From: Rallus limicola
Lineage: Eukaryota > Chordata > Aves > Gruiformes > Rallidae
Assembly (NCBI GenBank): GCA_022605955.1
Contig: JAKCOZ010000011.1
Location: 1,670,537 to 1,734,536 of the forward strand
Reading direction: 5' to 3'
DNA length: 64,000 nt
The notes beneath the pieces were generated by a model. The model made no database searches. It was not told the DNA's origin and worked only from the letters and a program-made list of their open reading frames with translations. This document shows positions 1 through 11,920 of this stretch, one piece after another (the stretch's first letter is position 1; each line of letters starts with the position of its first letter). The position numbers and the translations under genes were made by a program.

Positions 1-730
1 CCAGGTAAATGTAGGTGGAGTTTTGGGCAGAAACGGATGGTAAAGCTTGGGTAAAAGGGGGGCTGGCATGTTTGGGTTTGTTCCCCACATCTGAGCAGGG
101 CTGTAGCCTAGGGCTCACCTTCTGATCTTGCTTGTACTGGTGGAATTCAGATGCAGCGATGCTGATTCATTGGCCTCGGGGCTTTAAAAGGTATTTTCAG
201 TTCTTTAATTGAAGGCTGGGGCTAATGAAGAGTTGGGCAGGATCTGGAAATGCAAAGCAGCGCTGGGAAATATGCATCTATGAGGAAGGGTGCAGGCACA
301 ACCCCCTCCCTCTGGACTGGTGTAGCAGTTTCTTATCTTATTCTTCAGTTTGGAAGAGCTGGTGAAGGTGGATAAATAAACCCATCAGCAGCCCCAGGCA
401 TGGAGGGGGATGCAGCTTCCCTGAGGCACTGGCAGAGACAGGTGATGGAGACTCTGGTCTCTCTGTACCTTTTCTCTCCATCCCAGATGGAGATGATCCA
501 TTTTGGGACCTCAAGAATGACTGTCAAGTCTGTTGTAAGCACGTTTCTCTTTATTCTGATAGCAGCATCAGTAGGAGTGACATCAAGGCCTTATGTAGGG
601 CTGCAGCCCAAGGACAGACTGCTTGGCTTGGTACATTCCTGGATGTTCCTGCTAGTTATCTTCCAGCCTCATAAATACAAAATCTTTAGAAATCAGAGAA
701 TGGCCTCTGTGAAGGGATTGTTCCCTCAGT
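1..730. other. Non-coding, no feature recognised
   Basis: No exon, repeat or RNA recognised. A 110-codon plus-strand frame at 400-732 has no family resemblance and no visible splice context. Confidence 0.5.
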
Positions 731-1581
731 AAGTTTGCAGATGACAATGAGCTGAGAGGAAGTGTTGATCTGCTTGAGGGTAGAGAGGCTCTTCAGAGAG
801 ACCTGAACAGACTGAAACGATGGGCTGACAGGACAAGGGCAGAGTCCTGCCCATGGGACACCCCGACCCCCAGCAGCGCTCCAGGCTGGGGGCAGAGCGG
901 CTGGAGAGCTGCTGGGGAGAAGGAGCTGGGGGTGTTGGGGGCCTGGGACTGCCCAGGAGCCAGCAGTGTGCCCGGGGGGCCAGGAAGGCCAAGGGCATCC
1001 TGGCTTGTGTCAGAGCCAGCGTGGCCACAGGGCCAGGGCAGGGATTGTGCCCCTGGGCTGGGCACTGGGGAGGCTGCAGCTCCAGTGCTGGGGCCAGTTC
1101 TGGGCTCCTCAGCATCACAAGGACATGGAGGTGCTGGAGCGAGTGCAGAGAAGGGCAACCAGGCTGGGGAAGGGGCTGGAGGGCAAATCCTCTGAGGAGC
1201 AGCTGAGGGAGCTGGGGGTGTTGAGGCTGGAGCAGAGGAGGCTGAGGGGAGCCCTTCTCCCCACCTGCCCTGCCCTGCCAGGAGGGTGCAGAGAGGTGGG
1301 CGCTGGTCTCTTCAGCCAGGGGCCAGGAGCTGGGACAAGGGGCACTGGGCTCAAGCTGGGCCAGGGCAGGCTCAGCTCAGCTGGGAGGGCAAAGTTCTTC
1401 CCTGGCAGAGTTGTGGGGCTGTGGCCCAGGCTGCCCAGGGAGGGGGCTGAGTCCCCAGCCCTGGGGGTGTTGAACAGAGGGGAGATGAGGTGCTGAGAGA
1501 TCTGGGGCAGCACAGGAAAGGGACAGTTGGACTCCAGGAGCTCAAAGGGCTGTTCTGACCTGGTGGCTGTGATTCTGTGAT
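731..1581 (+). mobile_element. CR1 LINE, group A, with end of ORF2
   Basis: Longest group A copy. Near its left end the frame reads FADDNELRGSVDLLEGREAL and LNRLKRWADRTRAES with breaks, a remnant of the C-terminal end of the CR1 reverse-transcriptase ORF; the rest is 3' UTR. It ends at a TGTGATTCTGTGA tail. Truncated at the 5' end and not coding. Confidence 0.9.
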
Positions 1582-2171
1582 CATCTGCTGGAGCAGGGGC
1601 ACCATGTCTGCACTCATGCCCAGGCACTCAGACCCAAGGGCAGTCAGAGCCCAGGAACTTCACATTTCTGGTGAGTACACTCACTGATGAGAGGAGAAGA
1701 ACCATCCCTGCAGCATCACATCATTCCCTTGAGTAGCCACTGGCTGTTGGTAACAAGGAGCTGCACTGATGCTGCCACGAGGAGCTACACGCTTCCTAAG
1801 GGAGACATGGGAGACAAAGCTGGAAGAACAGCTTGGACTTTAGAGTCCATGGAAACACCCATGAAGCCATTGGTTGAACTTGGTTTCCTGGGCTTGTGAG
1901 GAGAAATTTACAGTGTCAGGGAATGATGGCAATGGATGGTTTGGATGGGATTTACTCCACCTCAATTTCAATGCTCAAAAGTTAGCTTTTATCATTAAAA
2001 TTAATCAGTCTGGTCTTTTGCACCATCAACTCATACTAAAATGTATGAGATAATTACCACCTGCAAGTTCCTTAGACTTAATTAGCTCTTAGGCCATTGT
2101 ATTGGTTGAGATGAACTCTCCCTTCCTTACAGAGCAACTGGACAAATGACAGGATGAAGTTTTGTAGAAGG
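1582..2171. other. Non-coding, no feature recognised
   Basis: Unique-looking sequence between two CR1 copies; AT-rich around 1970-2060. Confidence 0.5.
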
Positions 2172-2383
2172 AGATCACAGAGTGACAGAATCATAGTGGT
2201 TGGAAGGGACCCCAAGGGTCCCAGAGCTCCAACCCCCTGCCACAGGCAGGGACACCAACCTCCAGGCCTGGAGCTACACAAGGTTGCCCAGGGCCCCAGC
2301 CAACCTGGCCTTCAACACCCCCAGCAATGGGGCACCCACCCCCTCTCTGGGCAGCCTGTTCCAGCCCCTCACCACTCTTTAGA
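2172..2383 (-). mobile_element. CR1 fragment, group C
   Basis: The 3' end starts at CAGAATCATAG and reads through the group C signature (on this strand CCCCTGCCACAGGCAGGG). It is abruptly joined at its 5' side to a group B copy in the same orientation. Confidence 0.85.
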
Positions 2384-2722
2384 ACTCATCAAGTCCAACC
2401 CCCTGCCAAAGCAGGATCCCTAGGACAGGTGCTGGAATCTCTCCAGAGGACACTCCACACCCCCCTGGGCAGCCTGGCCCAGGGCTCCCTCACCCTCACT
2501 GGCAACAAGTTCTGCCCCACATTGGGGGGGAACTCCCTGGGCTCCAACTTGAGCCCAGCGCCCCTTGTCCTGTCCCCACAGACCCTGAGCAGAGGCTGCC
2601 CATGGCCCCCTGGGTCGCACCCTTCAGCTCTTGATCCCCAGGGATCAGATCCCCTCTCAGGCTGCTTCTCTCCAGGCTGAACAGCCCCAGCTCCCTCAGC
2701 CTTTCCTCACAGGGAGATGCAC
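2384..2722 (-). mobile_element. CR1 fragment, group B, 3' tail missing
   Basis: The group B body runs from the AAGCAGGATCCC signature to CAGCCTTTCCTCACAGGGAGATG. The terminal octamer tail is absent because the neighbouring group C fragment abuts it. Confidence 0.85.
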
Positions 2723-4120
2723 TGACTTACCAAATCATGGATTCAGGGCTGGAATTCACATGGCAAACACCCCCTGGGCAGACTCTCCTGCTGGACACTC
2801 TCCCTTTGGGCAAGATCCACGGTGCATCATGCCTGCTGCTTGACCTCAACAATGATCAATGTGTCTCATGCCAAAAAACTCAAAACCCTCAAGTGACACT
2901 GCAGAATCCTCTGCTCCCAGAGCAGAAATCCTCTCCTGATCCATGTCAATCAGTAGTTGGCATCTGAAACCTGATTTCTGGTCTGTAAATGTTGAGAATT
3001 CACTGTACTGTGACTCCTTGTGGTGGTTTAAGCCTGGCTGGAGGCCAGATGCCCACCAATGTTGGCCTATCACTTCCCTTTTCAGTTGGACTGGGGAGAA
3101 AACCTTTCCTGATGTGTGGAAAGGTTCTGGTTTATCCCAGCTCTCCCAGTCCAGGATACAGTAAGACCCTGAGTTGTTACTTCATTCCCTGAACCCTTGC
3201 AAACTGCCATTCCTTACATTTACCAGTCATTTCCTTAATTAGGAAAAAGGCAAATTAGAGCCCATGATTTACATCCCCTTCAATAAGGAGACTGTTGCCA
3301 GCTCCCCGCACGGATCCGTGTGCAAGGCTGCGATCCAGAGCATGGGATTTGCTTGCCTTCAGGATGGAAAAGATGGAGTGGCCTTGTTCAACCAGAGAAA
3401 GAAATTCTGGCTTCAGTCCAGCCCTAACCAGGTTCTTCTCAAGGTGTTTTCCCTCAGCCTCCTCTCTCCCATCTATTGAAGGGACAACATTTGAAGGCTG
3501 TGGTGCTCTCTTCATGGTCGAGCTGATTTGGCAGGGGTTGTGAGTTCTAGCTGAGGAATCACATTAAACATTGCTGGTGACCACTCACTTTCCATGGCTC
3601 AGGTGGCTGGGTGGTCCTCTGTGCTCTTCCACAATGCCCTTGGAGCCCACAGAGAGAGAAAAGTTCTGTAACTCCTTGGCAAAAAGGTCACAGAGCAGCT
3701 CAGGCCATGGGATATGCCCCAAGATGTCTGAGGGACAGGCAGGCAAGCTCACATGAGATCCAGCAGCTCTAGCAAGGATGTACACGATTGTCTGCATGGT
3801 CAGAAGCCTGGGTGAGCCTTGTGGAGATGACATCCCCAGAAGGAAAACAGAATATAGCACCAGCTCAAGAGCTGATGGACAAGAAACCAGGCTGAGGAGC
3901 ACACCAGGAGAACAGATGTCGACCACGCTTCAGCTTGGAAACAGGAGATCCCACCTGGAGATCCCAAAAGCTGGCAGGAGTCATCACACCAAGTATGGTT
4001 GAAGCCATTCCTTCAACACCTTCCTGTCTGAATTGGGTACAAAAGAGTGAAGGTGTATTTTGGGCAGCCTGTGTGTGCACAGGTGGAGAAGCTCCATGCC
4101 CTTCTCTTTGCACGGTGTGG

Positions 4121-4158
4121 TGAGGTCAACAAAGAAATGGTGAGGTCAACAAAGAAAG
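4121..4158. repeat. 20-bp tandem duplication
   Basis: TGAGGTCAACAAAGAAATGG is followed at once by a second near-complete copy. Confidence 0.9.
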
Positions 4159-4702
4159 CCTTTTCTAGCAAGAGTTGAATAAATCTGAAGCTGAGTGCTT
4201 ATGAAAGAGCCCAAAGCAGCTGTTCTTTACTGAGCACAGCCTGTGACTCAGGTAACACTGCTGTTTTTTCCCCAGGATCATCCCTTACTCTGTGTCTGAT
4301 CCTTGATTAGATGGAGGAATGTGCCAGGGCTGAGCCTCAAACATTGGAGATGCTAGATGGCAGAGAAATAATATAAGAATCAGATTAATTCAGTTAAAGA
4401 ATTCAGATTGTAAACATATTTAGGCACTCAGCTGATCCTTGGGATTTAGGTGGCATTTAATACCTCAAATACCTTTGCAAATCGGGATTGACTGGAAAGA
4501 TGGTCTCCATTCATCATCTCATTATAGAGAAAATAATCCTCAATCAAAACATCTTTACTTTGCCTGCCCACCTTTCTGGCAGTCTGCAGACATGCCCTGG
4601 CAAAGCCCAGCTGGAGAACTATCTACAGTTCACCTGCAAACCAATCTGCAACTGCTGTTGTGGTGCAGTTTAGTGTTGTCAAAGAGGAGGTGGGGGATGA
4701 AG

Positions 4703-4754
4703 TAAGTACTAACTTCACCTTGGGAATGAATTAAGTACTAACTTCACCTTGGGA
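4703..4754. repeat. 29-bp-period tandem duplication
   Basis: TAAGTACTAACTTCACCTTG occurs twice, 29 bp apart. Confidence 0.9.
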
Positions 4755-4975
4755 AAAGCCTGGCAGAAATGACAAGGGTCTGGAGAGGTCACTGAAGGAA
4801 TTAGGGTTGGATTTGTCTCTCTCTGATACAAAAGAATTTAGAGGTTTGCCTTATAAATTGCTCCTCATGGAAATGCAATCCCTTGGGGAGAATCCACCTG
4901 GGTTGTTTTTATACTCGTGATGATGGAGTTTGTAGGAGCTGGATTCCCCACCCTCCCTGGCACTGCCATAGACTC

Positions 4976-5650
4976 ATCAGATCACAGAATGTGTTGGGTG
5001 GGAAGGGACCTTCCAAGGCCATCCAGTCCCACCCTGCAGTGACAGGGACATCTTCACTAGAGCAGGGTGCTCAGAGCCCCATCCACCCTGAGCTTGAATG
5101 GCTCCAGGGATGGGGCCTCCACCACCTCTCTGGGCACCCTGTGCCAGTGATCCAGCACCCTCAGAGGGAAGAACTTTGTCCTCACACCCACCCTAAATCT
5201 CCCCTGTTCCAGTTTAACCCATCCCCCCTCGTCCCATCGCTCCATGCCCAGGGGAACAGCTCTTCCCCAGCTTCCTACAGGCACCTCTCAGGGACTGGAA
5301 GGGGCTCTAAGGTCCCCTGGAGCCTTCTCTTCTCCAGGCTGACCCAGCCCAGCTCTCCCAGCCTGGCTTCCCAGCAGAGCTGCTCCAGCCCTGGGATCAT
5401 TTTTGTGGCCTCCTCTGGCCCTGCTCCAACAGGTCCATGTCCTTCTTGTGCTGAGGGCTCCAGAGCTGGACCCAGCACTGCAGGTGAGGTGTCCCCAGAG
5501 CAGAGCAGAGCAGAGGGGCAGAATCCCCTCTCTCCATCTGCTGCCCACACTGCTGGGGATGCAGCCCAGGATGGGCTTGGCCTTGTGGGCTGCAGATGCA
5601 CATGTCCAGCTTCTCACCCACGAGTTCCCCCAAATTCTTTTCATCACACA
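4976..5650 (-). mobile_element. CR1 LINE, group D
   Basis: Begins ATCACAGAATGTGTTGGGTGGG at its 3' end on the opposite strand and extends about 670 bp, among the longer group D copies. Open frames on both strands across it are chance readings of GC-rich repeat. Confidence 0.88.
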
Positions 5651-6229
5651 GAGTTTTTCAATTTCTCATTGTGTAGAAGATGGTGACTGCAGCAGAGCTC
5701 AGCCAGGACCCTGCACATCCCTCCATGTGCTGCTATCCTCCACCCAGATGGAATCATTCATTATCCCTGGGTGGCCACTTCCATGCAGGAGCTCCCCTTA
5801 CTTCATCCTCTTTGACAACACTAAACTGCACCACAACAGCAGTTGCAGATTGGTTGGCAGAATTTAGGAGACATAAAAGCACCCTGTTCCCATTCCCAGT
5901 GCTCCCCAGATGGCAGCAGACAGAGCCCAGTGCTGCATTCCTGGAAGGCCACAACAAGTGGAATCCCCTTGATTGACTGGAACAACCCCTAACTCAGCCA
6001 AGGTTCTTTACTCTTCGTTTAATTTAACTCTTCCTGACTGGCCTCAGTCCAGCAGGCCACCTTCCCAAGGCTCTGTCCAGGCAGTGTGACTTCAGGATGA
6101 GGGTCCTACATTACACAAATCCCATATTGCTTTAGAAATAGGTGCCACTGTGACCCTCCAGCCCGATCCTGATGCTTTCCTCTCTTGGCTTCTATGATGG
6201 GGATTCATTTAGGTTCAACTTTCTACCTG

Positions 6230-6485
6230 AACCACAGAATCACCAGGTTGGAAAAGCCCTTTAAGCTCCTGAAGTCCAACCGTCCCTGTCCTGTGCTGCC
6301 CCAGAGCTCTCAGCACCTCATCTCCCCTCTGTTCAACACCCCCAGGGCTGGGGACTCAGCCCTCTCCCTGGGCAGCCTGGGCCACAGCCCCACAGCTCTG
6401 CCAGGGAAGAACTTTGCCCTCCCAGCTGAGCTGAGCCTGCCCTGGCCCAGCTTGAGCCCATTCCCCCTCATCCTATCACCTGTCA
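6230..6485 (-). mobile_element. CR1 fragment, group A
   Basis: 3' end only: from ACCACAGAATCACCAGG through the group A signature, truncated after about 255 bp. Confidence 0.88.
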
Positions 6486-8136
6486 CTTGGGTTAAGAGGA
6501 CTTATGTGTTGTCCTTGGGCCTCATCTTACTCATACCTGTGTTTTCCTCCTTGTAGCATTCTTTATCCCTTGGATTCTTTCTTTCAACTCCCACAGAAGG
6601 CTCTGTGATGACTCATTTGCACCATGGAGCTGAGCCTGTGCAGCTGCTAAAATCGCTAGATGCCAGGGAGACCCAAAGGGGTGCTGGAGGTCTTCACGTG
6701 CTCCCTTATCTCCCTTCTAGATGGGGTCATCAGTAATGACAGGATAGTCGCTGCCCTGTAGGACATCCCCTCACTCCACCCCATGTTCTCTTTGAAAATC
6801 CTAACAGTGTCACACCAGAAGCCTCTTTTCCTTTGTTCTCTTCAGGTTCTTTATCCTCTACCCTTCCTGTGCTACTAAAGCTCATCAGGGATCACAAATC
6901 ACAGTCCTTATGTGGACAACCCACTTTTGCACCCATAGGATTTCACCAAAGTCTGAAGAAACATTGTGTGCTTCTGCAAGATATGCAGAACTTTCCCAGC
7001 CAGCTGCAGACACGGGACCTTCAGGAGATGTTGGGTGTATTGAGAGGTGAGGTCTTCATGAATAGCTGCCCAAGCCAACCCTAGACTGAAATGGCATGGA
7101 GCTGGTTTTGATTGTGTTAGTCTGCCTCCTTATTTTTGGAAGGCATTCACAGATCAGCTGCTTTCTCAGCTGTTGTCTCCCTGGAGTCAGTTGCTTTCTC
7201 CTGTAATTTGCTGACTGCTCTGATACCAACCCAACCACACACCAGCTCCTCTTGGCATCTATCCATCCAGGACCTGGCAGAGTCTGTGGACGTTAGGCTG
7301 AGCCCCCTGTCACGTCTGATCTAAGATCTCTCACTCCACCACTGAGTATTAGTGGGTTAAACCCACGTGAAGCCCATGCCAGGGTTCAACACTGAGGCCA
7401 CAGTCGTGGCAGTCAGGTGGATCTAGCAAGTGCTAGATGTGACATCTTTGGCCATATGGTCTCTTTTGATATGGCACATCGCTGTCAAACGGATTCCCAC
7501 CATCCCAAACGACTGCCTCCTCCTTCCCCTACAGAAAAACATCACCAGAGCCATCTCCTTCCTTCCCTCTATGTGCTAAATTTGGGGGTCCACCATGTCT
7601 ACGATAGCCTCTGCGTGTACTAACGTGGAGAGCTGGTGTTTGTCCTTGTGAGGTCTGTCTTTCCTCCTTCCCGTGGCTTTGGCGCTGGAGCTCGAACAGG
7701 TGCTGGTCGTATCCCGGCATTCCACTGGGAGCTCTGGGCCAGGGTCTTTGCTGCTGCTTTGGAGGGCAAGCTCCCAGTTGACTGAGGAGTGGCCCAGCTG
7801 GGACGAACTGGTGGCTTTGGCACAGACTCAAGATGAGCAGAAAGTGATAGCTAGGAAGAGAAGGCAGAAAAGATCACGTCATCCCAGCAGCTTCAGAGGT
7901 CCTGAAAACACCAGGGGCTGTTGAGAACATCTATAAATTCTATACATTCTATAAATTACATCCCTAAATTCTCTCCCTGAATGATAGAGGTGTCTTACTC
8001 TGCATGTTATAAGTTTACCTTAAGGACAGGAGGCCCCAATTAGAAATTGATGCTCATAACACCAAACCCACATGAATTGATTCTCTACATCAATTCATAT
8101 GGGAATGCACAAATTCCCCATGGCACAGTGCATATG
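6486..8136. other. Non-coding, no gene recognised
   Basis: Frames at 7529-7831 (minus) and 7673-7924 (plus) overlap but show no known domain. Could hold an old degraded element. Confidence 0.45.
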
Positions 8137-8472
8137 GCTGTGACTGATCCCAGTCTGGCTGTGACTGATCCCAGTCTGGCTGCAACCAATCCCAGTCTGG
8201 CTGCAACCAATCCCAGTCTGGCTGTGACTGATCCCAGCCTGGCTGTGACTGATCCCAGTCTGGTTGCAACCAATCCCAGTCTGGCTGTGACTGATCCCAG
8301 CCTGGCTGTGACTGATCCCAGTCTGGCTGCAACCAATCCCAGTCTGGCTGTGACTGATCCCAGTCTGGCTGCAACCGATCCCAGTCTGGCTGTGACTGAT
8401 CCCAGTCTGGCTGTGACTGATCCCAGTCTGGCTGCAACCAATCCCAGTCTGGCTGTGACTGATCCCAGTCTG
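8137..8472. repeat. 21-bp minisatellite, 16 units
   Basis: Sixteen head-to-tail 21-bp units without indels. Two main unit types alternate: GCTGTGACTGATCCCAGTCTG (V) and GCTGCAACCAATCCCAGTCTG (N). In order: V V N N V V N V V N V N' V V N V, where N' is an intermediate. Because 21 is a multiple of three, frames on both strands stay open (plus strand repeats AVTDPSL); there is no sign this is a real gene. Confidence 0.97.
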
Positions 8473-8617
8473 GCTGTCTCTGAAGTCTCGCAGCGTAAAG
8501 GATGAGGTAGGAATTTTTTTTAACATACTTCTCAATGAAACTTTTATAAACAGTATAAAAATTAAGAGTAAAAAATATCTTAGTGACCCAGGGATTGTTT
8601 ATTCCGTGCTGACTGAT

Positions 8618-9236
8618 CATGAGCCAGCAGTGTGCCTGGGGGGGCCAGGAAGGCCAAGGGCATCCTGGCTTGTGTCAGAGCCAGCGTGGCCACAGGGCCA
8701 GGGCAGGGATTGTGCCCCTGGGCTGGGCACTGGGGAGGCTGCAGCTCCAGTGCTGGGGCCAGTTCTGGGCTCCTCAGCATCACAAGGACATGGAGGTGCT
8801 GGAGCGAGTGCAGAGAAGGGCAACCAGGCTGGGGAAGGGGCTGGAGGGCAAATCCTCTGAGGAGCAGCTGAGGGAGCTGGGGGTGTTGAGGCTGGAGCAG
8901 AGGAGGCTGAGGAGAGCCCTTCTCCCCACCTCCCCTCCCCTGCCAGGAGGGTGCAGAGAGGTGGGCGCTGGTCTCTTCAGCCAGGGGCCAGGAGCTGGGA
9001 CAAGGGGCACTGTGCTCAAGCTGGGCCAGGGCAGGCTCAGCTCAGCTGGGAGGGCAAAGTTCTTCCCTGGCAGAGCTGTGGGGCTGTGGCCCAGGCTGCC
9101 CAGGGAGGGGGCTGAGTCCCCAGCCCTGGGGGTGTTGAACAGAGGGGAGATGAGGTGCTGAGAGATCTGGGGCAGCACAGGACAGGGATGGTTGGACTTG
9201 ATGATCTTAAAGGTCTTTTTCAACCTTGTGGTTCTG
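8618..9236 (+). mobile_element. CR1 LINE, group A
   Basis: Starts abruptly at GAGCCAGCAGTGTGCC, a 5' truncation, and shares nearly every base with the group A copy at 966-1581. It ends with a divergent tail (GTGGTTCTGTCC). Confidence 0.92.
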
Positions 9237-9764
9237 TCCTATCTAATGAATGCCATCCATACTTGAACCATCAATTCCCTGTCAATATATTACAGGGGAA
9301 TTTATTCCCGACTTTATATACTGCAATCTTCTTCACTCAGGATACAGGCAGTGAGGTTAGAAAGACTGATCCTGTCAAAAAAGACATTATTAAGTACTAA
9401 AAATAAGTCAGTAGTTCAGGAACAGCTGGGAGGGTGGAGCAGTCTCTGAACAGAAACAAGGAGACAGCCCGAAAGGCAAAGCCAGCCCCTAATTGCTGCC
9501 ACTGCCCGTCAGTTGCAAAGCTGTTGAAAGCATCAATCAAACTTTGCCTCCCTAATAAAGTGTCTGGGAACTCTGGCACCTGGGTGTGAGGCTGCCTGTT
9601 TTGCTGAGGAGCTGCAAAGGCTCCTCAGGGAAAGTCCTTGAGGACTTCGCATGCAGGACGCTGCTGTGGCAGCAGTGATGCCTGAGGAGGGGCCCGCGGG
9701 GCCAGAGCTCGGAACTGGAGCCAGACAGCACAGCTCAATGTCAGAGTGAACAGGAGGGATGATA
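9237..9764. other. Non-coding, AATAAAG motif at about 9553
   Basis: Contains CCCTAATAAAGTGTCTGGG, which resembles the polyadenylation region of a retroviral LTR, but no LTR ends or flanking duplication were found. Confidence 0.35.
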
Positions 9765-10200
9765 CAGAATCATTGGACCCCAGGCTGGTTTGGGTTGGAA
9801 GGGACCTCAGAGCCTCACAGTGCCCCCCTGCCATGGGCAGGGACACCCTCCCCAGCCCAGGGTGCCCCAAGCCCCATCCAACCCGACCTTGAACCCTGCC
9901 AGGGATCCTGGGGCAGCCCCAGCTTCTCTGGGCACCCTGTGCCAGGGCCTCCCCTGCCCCAGGAAGGATTTCTGCCTCCCAGCCCCTCTCCATCCCCCTC
10001 CTGCAGCTGAAGGCCGTTCCCCTGGGCCTGGCCCTCCCTGCCCTGGGCACCAGCCCCTCTCCAGCTCTCCTGGAGCCCCTCGAGGGACGGGAAGGGGCTG
10101 GGAGCTCTCCCCAGAAGCAGCCTTCTCTTCTCCGTGCTGAGCCAGCCCAGCTCTCCCAGCCTGGCTCCAGAGCAGAGGGGCTCCAGGGCTCTAAAACAGA
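9765..10200 (-). mobile_element. CR1 LINE, group E
   Basis: The 3' end starts at AGAATCATTGGACCCC; the body carries the group E signature and CTCTTCTCCGTGCTGAGCCAGCC near its 5' end. Confidence 0.88.
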
Positions 10201-11429
10201 GATCTGGTTTCCATGCCACGCCTGGAAAAGCTTGGAGAAGTCACCAAACCCTTTCCAACCCTCCCTTTTCCTTATATAATCCTGGGACAGTGCTGCTGAA
10301 GGCAGTGTGAGTGTCAAGGAGGTAGAGACAAGCCATAAGGCCTTGATCCAGCAAAGCCCTTACAAGATGGCTGACACCAGAGCTGTACGTATCCTTGGAG
10401 TAAGGCATTGCTCTGTGTAACAATGGAGCAGCTATTGCCTCCCTTCACAGCCATGGGTGTTGCACGTGCCTTCAGATGAACCAAAGTGGCCATTCAGAGA
10501 CCTAATTAACTTAATTTATTGTAATTTACTATTGATTGTAAGGGAGCTAATTTACTTTAATTAATCCATAATTTAGTGAGAGCTTGGTCACATTTTACAC
10601 TACCATTTCCATGATTACTAATAAACTCCAAAAACCTCACAAGTTTACCAGGAGGGAGAACTGATTCACCTCACACAGACGTGGAGCCAGTAGATGTAAT
10701 TTCAGGACTCAGGTCATCACCTTAATTACGTGTTTCTTCTATTTTGGTGCATTGCTGTTCAGCTTTCTGAGCTTAGAGCTCCATATATATATATATAATA
10801 ACCCTTCTCACCTCTTCATTGTTGGCCTTAATATACTTTATTCTCACTTACTTGGATCATTGATCTATTTTAAGAGCTTCATTTTAATTTGACTCGATGA
10901 ATGTTTGCTTGGGGCACTTGTTCTTTCATCAGAGTCTATTCTTCTGAGGATTTACTAAAAGGTTTGAGCATGAAGGCTCTTTATTTGGACTTGACTAAAG
11001 AAAAGTGTTTTCACAGGTCTCCATTTCAAGAAGGTTTCCCAATGCTACTTTAATAATAAATGGAAATTAATTTTCAATTGTTCCCTGTGAGTAATATATA
11101 TATATATATTTCTCTATGCATCAGCCTACTGTAACCTAACCTTTATTGTCCTGTGGTGTTGTAGTCATTAATGGCCCAGCCTAACAGCAGGCTCATCCAT
11201 CAGATAAGATCTATTGAAATCCAGACAACTCTAAATCCAAGAGAAATAAGAGCCTGTTTTGGATGTAAAGGTCTAGGAAAGAGTGACACAGCAAGACAGG
11301 CTACCCCAGGTTTTTAACACAAGGAGAAGTGCTGCCAAAAACACATCTTGCAAGGGTGTGGAGATCTGTTCTGGGCTGGCAGCACCAAGGTGTAACCTCC
11401 TGGATTCTACAGATTCCTGGGTCAGGCTG
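10201..11429. other. AT-rich non-coding stretch
   Basis: No gene or CR1; contains the AT tracts and many TAATT-type words. Confidence 0.55.
10783..11111. repeat. Two short AT dinucleotide tracts
   Basis: (AT)n runs at about 10783-10799 and 11095-11110 inside a generally AT-rich stretch without genes. Confidence 0.8.
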
Positions 11430-11920
11430 TCATAGAATTATGGAATAGTTAAGGTTGGAAAAGACCTCCAAGATCATCTAGTTCAACCATCCCCCTCCCA
11501 CCTCTATCACTCACTAACCATGTCCCTGAATACCTCATCCAACCTCTCCTTGAACACCCCGAGGGACAGTGACTCCACCACCTCCCTGGGCAGCCCCTTC
11601 CAATGCCCAACTGCTCTTTGGGAGAAGAAATGTCTCCTCATTTCTAACCTGACCCTCCCCTGGCACAACTTGCAGCCATTCCCTCTCGTCCTGTCGCTGG
11701 GTATCTGAGAGAAGAGGCTGAGCCCCAGCTCCCCTCAACCTCCTGTCAGGGAGTTGGAGAGAACAAGGAGGTCTCCCCTGGGTCTCCTCTTCTGCAGATT
11801 AAACAGTCCCCTCAGCTGCTCCTCATAAGACTTGTGTTCCAGCCCCTTCCCCAGCTTCATTGCCCTTCTCTGGGCCTCGAGGTCTGTCTTGTCTCTTATC
11901 TGTCCTAACTGTTTAGGAGG
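11430..11920 (-). mobile_element. CR1 LINE, distinct subfamily
   Basis: Begins CATAGAATTATGGAATAGTT, the classic CR1 3' end, and runs through the conserved region to CTGGGCCTCGAGGTC. Its sequence differs from groups A-E and looks like an older or separate subfamily. Confidence 0.85.

Larger units (their letters stand above)
2723..4975. other. Non-coding, short duplications only
   Basis: Nothing recognised beyond the two small tandem duplications at 4121 and 4703. Frames of 60-113 codons occur on both strands without known motifs. Confidence 0.5.

Noticed and set aside
4883..5686. 267-codon plus frame
   Set aside because: Antisense reading of a group D CR1 copy.
7529..7924. Overlapping frames of 100 and 83 codons
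   Set aside because: No family match by eye; considered a ZNF395 exon but no resemblance to that protein was found.
8047..8505. 152-codon plus frame with AVTDPSL repeats
   Set aside because: A 21-bp minisatellite is open in several frames at once on both strands, with no gene context.
9500..9600. LTR-like AATAAAG region
   Set aside because: No TG...CA ends, primer-binding site or flanking duplication seen.
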